Positions 34,801-50,929 are shown, counted from the stretch's first letter. The stretch is DNA of 64,000 nt from Cardiocondyla obscurior (GCF_019399895.1 NC_091873.1:4577501-4641500); one strand, 5' to 3'. Notes: generated by a model from the letters alone, not told the origin. Made by a program: numbers and translations.

Positions 34801-37800
34801 ATATCTCGGCTTCTGATGAAAATAAAAAGCTCCAAATAGGCCCGAATTCATCTATTTTGAATGCCGCACAATGCTACGTTGTAAAATTTCAAAAATATTT
34901 TTTTTCGTTTTTGGCCATATCTCGGCTTCTGATGAAAATAAAAGACTCAAATAGGCCCAGATTCATCTATTTTGAATGCCGCACAATGCTATGTTGTTAA
35001 ATTTCAAAATATTTTTGTTTTTTGGCCATATCTCGGCTGCTGTGAAAATAGAAGGCTCGGAATAGGCCCGTATGCATCTTTTAATTGCCGCACAATGCTA
35101 CGTTGTAAATTTCAAAATATTTTTTTTGTTTTTGGCCATATCTCGGCTTCTGATGAAAATAAAAGCTCGAATAGGCCCAAATGCATCTATTTTGAATGCA
35201 CAATGCTATGTTGTTAAATTTCAAAAATATTTTTCGTTTTTTGGCCATATCTCGGCTTCTGATGAAAATAAAAAGCTCAAATAGGCCCGAAATGCATCTA
35301 TTTTAAATGCACAATGCTACGTTGTAAAATTTCAAAAATATTTTTTTTGTTTTTGGCCATATCTCGGCTGATGAAAATAAAAGCTCCAATAAGCCGAATT
35401 CATCTATTTTGAATGCCGCACAATGCTATGTTGTTAAATTTCAAAAATATTTTCGTTTTTGGCCATATCTTGGCTTCTGATGAAAATAAAAAGCTCCGAA
35501 TAGGCCCAAATGCATCTATTTTGAATGTTCCACAATGCTATGTTGTTAAATTTCAAAAATATTTTTTTTTGTTTTTTGGCCATATCTCGGCTGCTGGTGA
35601 AAATAGAAGGCTCGGAATAGGCCCGTATGCATCTTTTTTAATTGCCGCACAATGCTACGTTGTAAAATTTCAAAAGTATTTTTTTTTTGGCCATATCTCG
35701 GCTGATGAAAATAAAAGGCTTTAATAGGCCCAAATTCATCTATTTTGAATGCCGCACAATGCTATGTTGTAAATTTCAAAAATATTTTTTTCGTTTTTGG
35801 CCATATCTCGGCTTCTGATGAAAATAAAAAGCTTTGAATAGGCCCGAATGCATCTATTTTGAATGCCGCACAATGCTATGTTGTTAAATTTCAAAAATAT
35901 TTTTTTTTGTTTTTGGCCATATCTCGGCTGCTGGTGAAAATAGAAGGCTCGAAATAGGCCCATGTTTTTTAATTGCCGCACAATGCTACGTTGTAGAATT
36001 TCAAAATATTTTCTTTCGTTTTTGGCCATATCTCGGCTTCTGATGAAAATAAAATACTCCAAATAGGCGTCATCTATTTTGAATGCCGCACAATGCTACG
36101 TTGTAAAATTTCAAAAATATTTTCGTTTTTGGCCATATCTCGGCTTCTGATGAAAATAAAACTCAATAGGCCCAAATGCACTATTTTGAATGCACAATGC
36201 TACGTTGTAAAATTTCAAAAATATTTTCGTTCGTTTTTGGCCATATCTCGGCTTCTGATGAAAATAAAAGGCTCGGAATAGGCCCGTATGCATCTTTTTA
36301 ATTGCCGCACAATGCTACGTTGTAAAATTTCAAAAATATTTTTTCGTTTTTGGCCATATCTCGGCTTCTGATGAAAATAAAAGGCTTTAATAGGCCCAAA
36401 TGCATCTATTTTGAATTGCCTGCTATGTTAAATTTCAAAATATTTTTTTCGTTTTTTGGCCATATCTCGGCTTCTGATGAAAATGAAAAGCTCCGAATAG
36501 GCCCAAATGCATCAATTTTGAATGCCACACAATGCTATGTTGTTAAATTTCAAAAATATTTTTTTGTTTTTTGGCCATATTTCGGCTGCTTGTGAAAATA
36601 GAAGGCTCGGAATAGGCCCGTATGCATCTTTTTTAATTGCCGCACAATGCTACGTTGTAAAGTTTTAAAAATATTTTCTTTCGTTTTTTGGCAATATCTC
36701 GGTGTCTGATGAAAATAAATAGCTCCGAATAGGCCCAAATGCATCTATTTTGAATGCCGCACAATGCTATGTTGTTAAATTTCAAAAATAGTTTCTTTCG
36801 TTTTTTGGCCATATCTCGGCTTCTGATGAAAATAAAAGCTCAAATAAGCCCGAAATCATCTATTTTAAATGCCGCACAATGCTACGTTGTAAAATTTCAA
36901 AATATTTTTTCGTTTTTGGCCATATCTCGGCTTCTGATGAAAATAAATGGCTCCAAATAGGCCCGAATTCATCTATTTTGAATGCCGCACAATGCTACGT
37001 TGTAAAATTTCAAAAATATTTTTTTTCGTTTTTTGGCCATATTTCGGCTGCTGGTGAAAATAGAAGGCTCGGAATAGGCCCTTATGCATTTTTTTAATTG
37101 CCGCACAATGCTACGTTGTAAAATTTCAAAAATATTTTCTTTCGTTTTTTGGCCATATCTCGGCTTCTGATGAAAATAAAAAGCTTTGAATTGGCTCGAA
37201 TGCATCCATTTTGAATGCCGCACAATGCTATGTTGTTAAATTTCAAAAATATTTTTTTTTGTTTTTTGGCCATATCTCAGCTTCTGATGAAAATAAAAGC
37301 TCAGGCATAGAAAATGCATTATTTTGAATGCCGCACAATGCTATGTTGTTAAATTTCAAAAATATTTTTTTTTTTTTGGCCATATCTCGGCTGCTGGTGA
37401 AAATAGAAGGCTCGGAATAGGCCCGTATGCATCTTTTTTAATTGCCGCACAATGCTACGTTGTAAAATTTCAAAAATATTTTTTTTCGTTTTTTGGCCAT
37501 ATCTCGGCTTCTGATGAAAATAAAAGGCTCCAAATAGGCCCGAATGCATCTATTTTGAATGCCGCACAATGCTACGTTGTAAAATTTCAAAAATATTTTT
37601 TTTGTTTTTGTGCCATATCTCGGCTTCTGATGAAAATAAAAGCTCAAATAGGCCCGAATATCTATTTTTAATGCCGCACAATGCTACGTTGTAAAATTTC
37701 AAAATATTTTTTTTTGTTTTTGGCCATATCTCGGCTTCTGATGAAAATAAAAGCTCGGAATAGGCCCGTATGCATCTTTTTAATTGCCGCACAATGCTAC

Positions 37801-40800
37801 GTTGTAAAATTTCAAAAATTTTTTTTTCGTTTTTGGCCATATCTCGGCTTCTGATGAAAATAAAAAGCTCCGAATAGGCCCAAATGCATCTTTTTTAATT
37901 GCCGCACAATGCTACGTTGTAAAATTTCAAAATATTTTTTTCGTTTTTGGCCATATCTCTTCTGATGAAAATAAAAACTCGAAATAGGCCCAAATGCATC
38001 TATTTTTAATGCCGCACAATGCTACGTTGTAAAATTTCAAAAATTTTTTGTTTTTGGCCATATCTCGGCTTCTGATGAAAATAAAAGCTCGGATAGGCCC
38101 AAATGCATTTATTTTGAATGCCGCACAATGCTATGTTGTTAAATTTCAAAATATTTTTTTGTTTTTTGGCCATATCTCGGCTTCTGATGAAAATAAAAGC
38201 TCGGAATAGGCCCGTATGCATTTTTTAATTGCCGCACAATGCTACGTTGTAAAATTTCAAAAATATTTTTTGTTTTTGGCCATATCTCGGCTTCTGATGA
38301 AAATAAATGCTCAAATAGGCCCGAATGCATCTATTTTAATGCCGCACAATGCTACGTTGTAAAATTTCAAAAATATTTTTTTGTTTTTGGCCATATCTCG
38401 GCTGCTGGTGAAAATAGAAAGCTCGGAATAGGCCCGTATGCATCTTTTATAATTGCCGCACAATGCTACGTTGTAAAATTTCAAAAATTTTTTTTCGTTT
38501 TTGGCCATATCTCGGCTGATGAAAATAGCTCCGAATAGGCCCAAATGCATCTTTTAATTGCCGCACAATGCTACGTTGTAAAATTTCAAAAATATTTTTT
38601 CGTTTTTTGCATATCTCGGCTTCTGATGAAAATAAAACTCTAAATAGGCAAATTTATCTATTTTAATGCCGCACAATGCTACGTTGTAAATTTCAAAAAT
38701 TTTTTTGTTTTTGGCCATATCTCGGCTTCTGATGAAAATAAAGACTCGAATAGGCCCAAATGCATCTATTTTAAATGCCGCACAATGCTATGTTGTTAAA
38801 TTTCAAAAATATTTTTTTTTGTTTTTTGGCCATATCTCGGCTGCTGGTGAAAATAAAAGCCTCGGAATAGGCCCGTATGCATCTTTTTAATTGCCGCACA
38901 ATGCTACGTTGTAAAATTTCAAAAATTTTTTTTCGTTTTTGGCCATATCTCGGCTTCTGATGAAAATAAAAAGCTCCGAATAGGCCCAAATGCATCATTT
39001 TAATTGCCGCACAATGCTACGTTGTAAAATTTCAAAAATATTTTTTTTCGTTTTTTGGCCATATCTCGGCTTCTGATAAAAATAAAAACTCGGAATAGGC
39101 CCAAATGCATCTATTTTTAATGCCGCACAATGCTACGTTGTAAAATTTCAAAAATATTTTTTTTTGTTTTTTGGCCATATCTCGGCTTCTGATGAAAATA
39201 AAAGCTCCGAATAGGCCCAAATGCATCTATTTTGAATGCCGCACAATGCTATGTTGTTAAATTTCAAAATATTTTTTTCGTTTTTGGCCATATCTCGGCT
39301 TCTGATGAAAATAAAGGCTCAAATAGGCCCAATTCATCTATTTTGAATGCCGCACAATGCTACGTTGTTAAATTTCAAAATATTTTTTTGTTTTTGGCCA
39401 TATCTCGGCTTCTGATGAAAATAAAAGCTCCGAATAGGCCCAAATGCATCTTTTTTAATTGCCGCACAATGCTACGTTGTAAAATTTCAAAAATATTTTT
39501 TTCGTTTTTTGGCCATATCTCGGCTTCTGATGAAAATAAAAGCTCGAATAGGCCCAAATGCATCTATTTTGAATGCACAATGCTATGTTGTTAAATTTCA
39601 AAAATATTTTTTTCGTTTTTGGCCATATCTCGGCTTCTGATGAAAATAAAAGGCTCAATAGGCCCGAATGCATATTTTGAATGCCGCACAATGCTATGTT
39701 GTTAAAATTTCAAAAATATTTTTTTGTTTTTGGCCATATCTCGGCTTCTGATGAAAATAAAAGGCTCGAATAGGCCCAAATGCATCTTTTAATTGCCACA
39801 ATGCTACGTTGTAAAATTTCAAAAATATTTTTCGTTTTTGGCCATATCTCGGCTTCTGATGAAAATAAATGGCTCCAAATAGGCCCGAATTCATCTATTT
39901 TTAATGCCGCACAATGCTACGTTGTAAAATTTCAAAAATATTTTTTTCGTTTTTTGGCCATATCTCGGCTTCTGATGAAAATAAAAGGCTCCAAATAGGC
40001 CCGAATTCATCTATTTTGAATGCCGCACAATGCTACGTTGTAAAATTTCAAAAATATTTTTTGTTTTTTGGCCATATCTCGGCTTCTGATGAAAATAATA
40101 AGCTCGAATAGGCCCAAATGCATCTTTTTAATGCCGCACAATGCTACGTTGTAAAATTTCAAAAATATTTTTTTCGTTTTTGGCCACATCTCGGCTTCTG
40201 ATGAAAATAAAAAGCTCCGAATAGGCCCGAATGCATCTATTTTGAATGCCGCACAATGCTATGTTGTTAAATTTCAAAAATTTTTTTTTTGTTTTTGGCC
40301 ATATCTCGGCTGCTGAAAATAGAGGCTCGGAATAGGCCCGTATGCATCTTTTTAATTGCCGCACAATGCTACGTTGTAAAATTTCAAAAATATTTTCTTT
40401 CGTTTTTGGCATATCTCGGCTTCTGATGAAAATAAAAAGCTCAAATAGGCCCAATTTATCTATTTTGAATGCCGCACAATGCTATGTTGTTAAATTTCAA
40501 AAATATTTTTTCGTTTTTGGCCATATCTCGGCTTCTGATGAAAATAAAGCTCCGAATAGAAATGCATCTATTTTGAATGCCCACAATGCTATGTTGTTAA
40601 ATTTCAAAATATTTTTTTGTTTTTGGCCATATCTCGGCTGCTGGTGAAAATAGAATGCTCGGAATAGGCCCGTATGCATTTTTAATTGCCGCACAATGCG
40701 TTGTAAAATTTCAAAAATATTTTTTTCGTTTTTTGCCATATCTCGGCTTCTGATGAAAATAAGAAGCTCCAAATAAATCCGAAATCATCTATTTTAAATG

Positions 40801-43779
40801 CCGCACAATGCTACGTTGTAAAATTTCAAAAATATTTTTTTCGTTTTTGGCCATATCTCGGCTTCTGATGAAAATAAAGGCTCCAAATAGGCCAAATGCA
40901 TCTATTTTGAATGCCGCACAATGCTACGTTGTAAAATTTCAAAAATATTTTTTCGTTTTTGGCCATATCTCGGCTTCTGATGAAAATAAAAAGCTCGAAT
41001 AGGCCCAATGCATCTATTTTGCCGCACAATGCTATGTTGTTAAATTTCAAAAATATTTTTTTTGTTTTTGGCCATATCTCGGCTTCTGATGAAAATAAAG
41101 AGCTCGGAATAGGCCCAAATGCATCTATTTTGAATGCCGCACAATGCTATGTTGTTAAATTTCAAAAATTTTTTTCTTTTGGCCATATCTCGGCTGCTGG
41201 TGAAAATAAAAGGCTCGAATAGGCCCGTATGCATCTTTTTAATTGCCGCACAATGCTACGTTGTAAAATTTCAAAATATTTTTTTCGTTTTTGGCCATAT
41301 CTCGGCTTCTGATGAAAATAAAAAGCTCCGAATAGGCCCAAATGCATCTATTTTGAATGCACAATGCTATGTTGTTAAATTTCAAAATATTTTTTTGTTT
41401 TTGGCCATATCTCGGCTTCTGATGAAAATAAAAGCTCGAATAGCCAAATGCATCTATTGAATGCCGCACAATGCTATGTTGTTAAATTTCAAAAATATTT
41501 TCTTGTTTTTTGGCCATATCTCGGCTGCTGATGAAAATAAAAGGCTCGAATAGGCCCGAATGCATCTATTTTGAATGCCGCACAATGCTACGTTGTAAAA
41601 TTTCAAAATATTTTTTCGTTTTTGGCCATATCTCGGCTTCTGATGAAAATAAAAGCTCGGATAGGCCCAAATGCATCTATTTTTAATGCCGCACAATGCT
41701 ACGTTGTAAAATTTCAAAAATATTTTTTTTCGTTTTTTGGCCATATCTCGGCTTCTGATGAAAATAAAAAGCTTCGAATAGGCCCAAATGCATCTATTTT
41801 GAATGCCGCACAATGCTATGTTGTTAAATTTCAAAAATATTTTTTCGTTTTTGGCCATATCTCGGCTTCTGATGAAAATAAAAGCTCGAATAGGCCAAAT
41901 GCATCTATTTGAATGCCGCACAATGCTATGTTGTTAAATTTCAAAAATATTTTTTTGTTTTTGGCCATATCTCGGCTTCTGATGAAAATAAAGGCTCCAA
42001 TAGGCGAATGCATCTATTTTGAATGCCGCACAATGCTACGTTGTTAAATTTCAAAATATTTTTTTGTTTTTGGCCATATCTCGGCTTCTGATGAAAATAA
42101 AAGGCTCCGAATAGGCCCAAATGCATCTATTTTGAATGCCGCACAATGCTATGTTGTTAACTTTCAAAAATATTTTTTTTTGTTTCTTGGCCATATCTCG
42201 GCTGCTGGTGAAAATAGAAAGCTCGGAATAGGCCCGTATGCATCTTTTTTAATTGCCGCACAATGCTACGTTGTAAAATTTCAAAAATATTTTTCTTTGT
42301 TTTTTGGTAATATCTCGGTTGCTGGTGAAAATAAAGGCTTTAATAGGCCCAAATGCATCTATTTTGAATGCCGCACAATGCTATGTTGTTAAATTTCAAA
42401 AATATTTTTTCGTTTTTGGCCATATCTCGGCTTCTGATGAAAATAAAAGCTCGAATAGGCCCGAATGCATCTATTTTAAATGCCGCACAATGCTACGTTG
42501 TTAAATTTCAAAAATATTTTTGTTTTTGGCCATATCTCGGCTTCTGGTGAAAATAGAAGGCTCGGAATAGGCCGTATGCATCTTTTTAATTGCCGCACAA
42601 TGCTACGTTGTAAATTAAAAATATTTTTTTTCGTTTTTTGGCCATATCTCGGCTTCTGATGAAAATAAAATACTCCAAATAGGCCCGAATTCATCTATTT
42701 TGAATGCCGCACAATGCTACGTTGTAAAATTTCAAAAATATTTTCTTTCGTTTTTTGGCCATATCTCGGCTTCTGATGAAATTAAAAAGCTCCGAATAGG
42801 CCCAAATGCACCTAATTTGAATGCCGCACAATGCTACGTTGTAAAATTTCAAAAATATTTTCGTTCGTTTTTTGGCCATTTCTGCCTGATGAAAATAAAA
42901 GGCTCGGAATAGGCCCGTATGCATCTTTTTTAATTGCCGCACAATGCTACGTTGTAAAATTTCAAAAATAGTTTTTTTCGTTTTTTGGCAATATCTCGGT
43001 TTCTGATGAAAATAAATAGCTCCGAATAGGCCCAAATGCATCTATTTTGAATGCCGCACAATGCTATGTTGTTAAATTTCAAAATATTTTGCTGTTTTGG
43101 CCATATCTCGGCTTTTGATGAAAATAAAAAGTTCCGAATAGGCCCAAATGCATCTATTTTGAATGCCGCACAATGCTATGTTGTTAAATTTCAAAAATAT
43201 TTTTTCTTGTTTTTTGGCCATATTTCGGCTGCTTGTGAAAATAGAAGGCTCGGAATAGGCCCGTATGCATCTTTTTTAATTGCCGCACAATGCTACGTTG
43301 TAAAGTTTTAAAAATATTTTTTTTCGTTTTTTGGCAATATCTCGGTTTCTGATGAAAATAAATAGCCCGAATAGCCCGAATGCATCTAGTTTTAATCCCG
43401 CACAATGCTATGTTGTTAAATTTCAAAACATTTTTTTGTTTTTTGGCTATATCTCGGTTTGATGAAAATAAAATCTCCGAATAGGCCCAAATGCATCTAT
43501 TTTGAATGCTGCACAATGCTATGTTGTTAAATTTCAAAAGATTTTTTTTGTTCTTTTGCCATATCTCGGCTGCTGGTGAAAATGAAAAGCTCGGAATAGG
43601 CCCGTATGCATCTTTTTTAATTGCCGCACAATGCTACGTTGTAAAGTTTTAAAAATATTTTTTTTCGTTTTTTGGCAATATCTCGGTTTCTGATGAAAAT
43701 AAATAACTCCGAATAGGCCCAAATGCATCTATTTTGAATGCCGCACAATGCTATGTTGTTAAATTTCAAAAATATTTTT

Positions 43780-44743
43780 TTATGTTTTTTGGTTATATCT
43801 CGGCTTCTGATGAAAATAAAATGCTCCGAATAGGCCCAAATGCATCTTTTTTAATTGCCGCACAATGCTACGTTGTAAAATTTCAAAAATAGTTTTTTTC
43901 GTTTTTTGGCCATATCTCGGCTTCTGATGAAAATAAAAAGCTCCAAATAAACCCGAAATCATCTATTTTAAATGCCGCACAATGCTACGTTGTAAAATTT
44001 CAAAATATTTTTTTTCCGTTTTTAGCCATATCTCGGCTTCTGATGAAAATAAATAGCTCCAAATAGGCCCGATTTCATCTATTTTGAATGCCGCACAATC
44101 CTACGTTGTAAAATTTCAAAAATATTTTTTTTCGTTTTTTGGCCATATTTCGGCTGCTGGTAGTGCCGCTGAAGGCTCCTGAATAGGCCCTTATGCATTT
44201 TTTTAATTGCCGCACAATGCTACGTTGTAAAATTTCAAAATTATTTTCTTTCGTTTTTTGGCCATATCTCGGCTTCTGATGAAAATAAAAAGCTTTGAAT
44301 AGGCCCAAATGCATCTATTTTGAATGCTTTCTAATAATGCTATGTTGTTAAATTTCAAAATATTTTTTTCGTTTTTATTATATCTCGGCTTCTGATGAAA
44401 ATAAAAGCTCTGAATAGGCCCAAATGCATCTATTTTAAATGCCGCACAATGCTATGTTGTTAAATTTCAAAAATATTTTTTTTTGTTTTTTGGCCATATC
44501 TCGGCTGCTGGTGAAAATAGAAGGCTCGGAAAAGGCCCGTATGCATTTTTTTTAATTGCCGCACAATTCTACGTTGTAGAATTTCAAAAATATTTTCTTT
44601 CGTTTTTTGGCCACATCTCGGCTTCTGATGAAAATAAAATACTCCAAATAGACCCGAATTCATCTATTTTGAATGCCGCACAATGCTACGTTGTAGAATT
44701 TCAAAATATTTTCTTTCGTTTTTTGGCCATATCTCGCTTCTGA
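43780..44743. repeat. satellite B higher-order block with rare variants, near copy
   Basis: Units with TTTTTATGTTTTTTGGTTATAT, AAATAAACCCGAAATCATC and CACAATCCTACG occur here, again at about 50930-51240, and again at 52861-53190 (offset 9081). The unit pair with GGAAAAGGCCCGTATG and CACAATTCTACGTTGTAGAA at 44528-44590 recurs at 51658-51720 (offset 7130). Confidence 0.7.
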
Positions 44744-47700
44744 TGAAAATAAAGCTCCGAATAGCCCAAATGCACCTAATTTTAAATGCCGCACAATGCT
44801 ACACAAAATTTCAAAAATATTTTCGTTCGTTTTTTGGCCATTTCTCGGCTTCCGATGAAATAAAAGGCTCGGAATAGGCCCGTATGCATCTTTTTAATTG
44901 CCGCACAATGCTACGTTGTAAAATTTCAAAAATAGTTTTTTTCGTTTTTGGCACATCTCGGTTTCCTGATGAAAATAAATAGTCTGAATAGGCCCAAATG
45001 CATCTATTTTGAATGCCGCACAATGCTATGTTGTTAAATCTCAAAATATTTTTTTCGTTTTTTGGCCATATCTCGGCTTTTGATGAAAATAAAAGTTCCG
45101 AATAGGCCCAAATGCATCTATTTTGAATGCACAATGCTATGTTGTTAAATTTCAAAAATATTTTTCTTGTTTTGGCCATATTTCGTCAGTTTAGAAAATA
45201 GGAAGGCTCGGAATAGCCCGTATGCATCTTTTTAATTGCCGCACAATGCTACGTTGTAAAGTTTTAAAAATATTTTTTTTCGTTTTTTGGCAATATCTCG
45301 GTTTCTGATGAAAATAAATAGCTCCGAATAGGCCCGAATGCATCTATTTTGAATGCCGCACAATGCTATGTTGTTAAATTTCAAAAATATTTTTTTTCGT
45401 TTTTGGCTATATCTCGGCTTCTGATGAAAATAAAAAGCTCCGAATAGGCCCGTATGCATCTTTTTTAATTGCCGCACAATGCTACGTTGTAAAATTTCAA
45501 AAATATTTTCTTTCGTTTTTTGGCCATATATCGGCTTGTAATGAAAATAAAAAACTTCAAATAGGCTCGAATTCATTTATATTGAATGCTGCACAATGCT
45601 ATGTTGTTAAATTTCAAAAATATTTTTTTTCGTTTTTTGGCCATATCCTTTCTGATGAAAATAAAAGCTTCGAATAGGCTCCAAATGCATCTATTTTGAA
45701 TTCCGCACAATGCTATGTTGTTAAATTTCAAAATATTTTGTTTGTTTGGCCATATCTCGGCTTCTGATGAAAATAAACGGCTCCAATAAGCCCGAATTCA
45801 TCGGTTTTGAATGCCGCACAATGCTAAGTGTTAGCAACTTCAAAAATATTTTTTTCTGTTCTTTTGGGCTATTTCGGTTGCTTGTAGAAAATAGAAGGCT
45901 CGGAATAGGGGCCCTGTATGTACCTTTTAATTGCCGCACAATGCTACGTTGTAAGTTTTAAAATATTTTTTTCTTGCTTCTTGGCAATATCTCGGTTTCG
46001 ATGAAAATAAATAGCTCCGAATAGGCCCGAATGCATCTATTTTGAATGCTGCACAATGCTATGTTGTTAAATTTCAAAATATTTTTTTTTGTTTTTGGGC
46101 TATATCTCGCTCTGATGAAAATAAAAGCTCCGAATAGGCTCCGTATGCATCTTTTTTAATTGCCGCACAATGCTACGTTGTAAAATTTCAAAATATTTTT
46201 TCGTTTTTGGGCTATATATCGGCTTGTAAATGAAAATAAAAACTTCAAATAGGCTCTGAATTCCATTTATATTGAATGCTGCACAATGCTATGTTGTTAA
46301 ATTTCAAAAATATTTTTTTTCGTTTTTTGGCCATATCTCGGCTTCTGATGAAATAAAGCTTGAATAGGGCCCAAATGCATCTGTCTTTGAATTCCGCACA
46401 ATGCTATGTTGTTAAATTTCAAAATATTTTGTTTGTTTCTTGCCATATCTCGGCTTCTTGATGAAAATAAACGGCTCCACATCTGAATTCATATTTTGAA
46501 TAAATGCACAATGCTATGTTGTTAAATTTCAAAATATTTTTTTTCGTTTTTTGGCCATATCTTGGCTTGATGAAAATAAAAGTCTGAATGGGCCCAAATG
46601 CATCTATTTTGATTGTTTCACAATGCTATGTTGTTAAATTTCAAAAATATTTTTTTGTTTGGCCATATCTCGGCTGCTGGTGAAAATGGAATGCTCGGAA
46701 TAGGCCCGTATGCATTTTTTCTCAAATTGCCGCATTAATGCTACGTTGTGTACTCAAAAATATTTTCTTTCGTTTTTTGGCCATATCTCGGCTTCTGATG
46801 AAAATAAGAAGCTCCAAATAAACCCGAAATCATCTATTTTAAATGCCGCACAATGCTACGTTGTAAAATTTCAAAAATATTTTTTTCCGTTTTTTGGCCA
46901 TATCTCGGCTTCTGATGAAAATAAATGGCTCCAAATAGGCCCGAATTCATTTATTATTTGAATGCTGCACAATGCTACGTTGTGTACCCCGCTAAAAATA
47001 TTTTTTTCTGCTTTTTGGCCATATTTCGGCTGCTGGTGAAAATAGAAGGCTCGGAATAGGTTCTCATGCATTTTTTTAATTGCCGCACAATGCTACGTTG
47101 TAAAATTTCAAAATTATTTTTTTTCCTTTTTTGGCCATATCTTGGCTTTTGATGAAAATAAAAAGCTTTGAATAGGCCCGAATGAATCTATTTTGAATGC
47201 CGCACAATGCTATGTTGTTAAATTTCAAAAACATTTTTTTTTGTTTTTTGGCTATATCTCGGCTTCTGATGAAAATAAAAAGCTCCGAATAGGCCCAAAT
47301 GCATCCAATTGAATGGCGCACAATGCTATGATGTTAAATTTCAAAAATATTTTTTTTTGTTTCTTGGCCATATTTCGGTTGCTGGTGAAAATAGAAGGCT
47401 CGGAATAGGCCTGTATGCATCTTTTTTAATTGCCGCACAATGCTACGTTGTAAAATTTCAAAAATATTTTCTTTCGTTTTTTGGCCATATCTCGGTTTCT
47501 GATGAAAAATAAAAAGTCTGAATAGGCCCAAACATCTATTTTGAATGCCGCACAATGCTATGTTGTTAAATTTCAAAATATTTTTTTTTGTTTTTTACAC
47601 ATATCTCGGCTTTGATGAAAATAAAAGTTCCGAATAGGCCCAAAATGCATCTATTTTGAATGCCGCATAACGCTATGTTGTTAAATTTCAAAAAATATTT

Positions 47701-50700
47701 TTCTTGTTTTTTGGCCATATCTCGGCTACAGAAAAATGGAATTCTCGGAATAGGCCCGTATGCATCTTTTTTAATTGCCGCACAATGCTACGTTGTAAAA
47801 TTTCAAAAATATTTTCTTTCATTTTTGGCCATATCTCGGCTTCTGATGAAAATAATAAGTTTTGAATTGGCTCGAATGCATCCATTTTGAATGCCGCACA
47901 ATGCTATGTTGTTAAATTTCAAAAATATTTTTTTTTGTTTTTTGGCCATATCTCAGCTTCTGATGAAAATAAAAAGCTCCGAATAGGCCCAAATGCATCC
48001 AATTGAATGCCGCACAATGCTATGATGTTAAATTTCAAAAATATTTTTTTTTGTTTCTTGGCCATATTTCGGTTGCTGGTGAAAATAGAAGGCTCGAATA
48101 TTGTGTATGCATCTTTTTAATTGCCGCACAATGCTACGTTGTAAAATTTCAAAATATTTTCGTTTTGGCCATATCTCGGTTTCTGATGAAAATAAAAAGC
48201 TCCGAATAGGCCCAATGCATCTATTTTGAATGCCGCACAATGCTATGTTGTTAAATTTCAAAATATTTTTTTGTTTTTTGGCCATATCTCGGCTTTGATG
48301 AAAATAAAAGTTCCGAATAGGCCCAAATGCATCTATTTTGAATGCCGCATAATGCTATGTTGTTAAATTTCAAAAATATTTTTTCTTGTTTTTAATATAT
48401 ATCTCGGCTGCTGGTGAAAATGGAATTCTCGGAATAGGCCCATGTGCATCTTTTTTAATTCTTCGTTGCACAATGCTACGTTGTAAAATTTCAAAAATAT
48501 TTTCTTTCGTTTTTTGGCCATATCTCGGCTTCTGATGAAAATAATAAGTTTTGAATTGGCTCGAATGCATCCATTTTGAATGCCGCACAATGCTATGTTG
48601 TTAAATTTCAAAAATATTTTTTTTTGGTTTTTGGCCATATCTCAGCTTCTGATGAAAATTAAAAGCTCCGAATAGGCCCAAATGCATCTATTTTGAATGC
48701 CGCACAATGCTATATTGTTAAATTTCAAAAATATTTTTGTTTGTTTTTTGGCCATATCTCGGCTGCTGGTGAAAATAATAGAAGGCCCGGCCCGTATGCA
48801 TCTTTTTTAATTGCCGCACAATGCTACGTTGTAAAATTTCAAAATATTTTCGATTTTGGCCACATATCTCGGCTTCTCTTGATGAAAAATAAAAAGCTCC
48901 AACAAACCCGAAATCATCTATTTTAAATGCCGCACAATGCTTACGTTGTAAAAATTTCAAAAATTTTTTCCGTTTTTTGGCCATATTTCGGATTCTGATG
49001 AAAATAAATGGCTCCAAATAGGCCCGAATTCATTTATTTTGAATGCCGCACAAAAGTTACGTTGTAAAATTTCAAAATATTTTCTTCGTTTTTTGGCCAT
49101 ATCTCGGTTTCTGAAAATAAAGCTCCAAATAGCCCCGAATTCATCTATTTTGAATGCCGCACAATGCTATGTTGTTAAATTTCAAAAATATTTTTTTTCG
49201 TTTTTTGGCCATATTTCGGCTGCTGGTGAAAATAGAAGGCTCGGAATAGGTTCTTATGCATTTTTTTAATTGCCGCACAATGCTACGTTGTAAAATTTCA
49301 AAATTATTTTCTTTCCTTTTTTGGCCATATCTTGGCTTCTGATGAAAATAAAAAGCTTTGAATAGGCCCGAATGCATCTATTTTGAATCCCGCACAATGC
49401 TATGTTGTTAAATTTCAAAAACATTTTTTTTTGTTTTTTGGCTATATCTCGGCTTCTGATGAAAATAAAAATCTCCGAATAGGCCCAAATGCATCTATTT
49501 TGAATGCCGCACAATGCTATGTTGTTAAATTTCAAAAAGATTTTTTTTTGTTCTTTTGCCATATCTCGGCTGCTGGTGAAAATAAAAAGCTCGGAATAGG
49601 CCCGTATGCATCTTTTTTAATTGCCGCACAATGCTACGTTGTAAAATTTCAAAAATATTTTTTTTTGTTTTTTGGCCATATCTTGGCTTCTGATGAAAAT
49701 AAAAAGCTCCGAATAGGCCCAAATGCATCCAATTGAATGCCGCACAATGCTATGATGTTAAATTTCAAAAAGATTTTTTGTTTCTTACATTTCTGGCTGG
49801 GTTGGTGAAAATAGAAGGCCTGAATAGGGCCTGTATGCATCTTTTTTAATTGCCGCACAATGCTACGTTGTAAATTAAAATATTTTCTTTCGTTTTTTGG
49901 CCATATCTCGGTTTCTGATGAAAATAAAAAGCTCCTGAATAGGCCCAAATGTATCTATTTTGAATGCTGCACAATGCTACGTTGTAAAATTTCAAAATAT
50001 TTTTCGTTTTTTGGTCATATTCGGCTTCTGATGAAAATAAAGTCTGAATAGGCCCAAATGCACCTAATTTGAATGCCGTAATAATGCTACGTTGTAAAAT
50101 TTCAAAATATTTTCGTTTTGGCCATATCTCGGCTTCCGATGAAAATAAAAGGCTCGGAATAGGCCCGTATGCATCATTTTCAATTGCCGCACAATGCTAC
50201 GTTGTAAAATTTCAAAAATATTTTTTTTTGTTTTTCGGCCACATCTCGGCTTCTGATGAAAATAAATGGCTTTACTAGGCTCAAATTCATCTATTTTGAT
50301 TGCCGCACAATGCTATGTTGTTAAATTTCAAAAATATTTTTTTTCGTTTTTTGGCCATATCTCGGCTCCTGATGAAAATGAAAAGCTCCGAATAGGCCCA
50401 AATGCATCAATTTTGAATGCCACACAATGCTATGTTGTTAAATTTCAAAAATATTTTTTTTTGTTATTTGGCCATATTTCAACTGCTTGTGAAAATAGAA
50501 GGCTCGGAATAGGCCCGTATACATTTTTTTTAATTGCCGCACAATGCTACGTTGTAAAATTTCAAAAATATTTTCTTTTGTTTTTTGGCCATATCTCGGC
50601 TTCTGATGAAAATAAAAAGCTCCGAATAAGCCCAAATGCACCTAATTTGAATGCCGCACAATGCTACGTTGTAAAATTTCCAAAATATTTTCGTTCGTTT

Positions 50701-50929
50701 TTTGGCCATATCTCGGCTTCCGATGAAAATAAAAGGCTCGGAATAGGCCCGTATGCATCTTTTTTAAAGCCGCACAATGCTACGTTGTAAAATTTCAAAA
50801 TATTTTTTTTTCGTTTTTGGCATTATCTCGGTTTGATGAAAATAAATAACCCGAATAGGCCCAAATGCATCTATTTTGAATGCCGCACAATGCTATGTTG
50901 TTAAATTTCAAAATATTTTTTATGTTTTT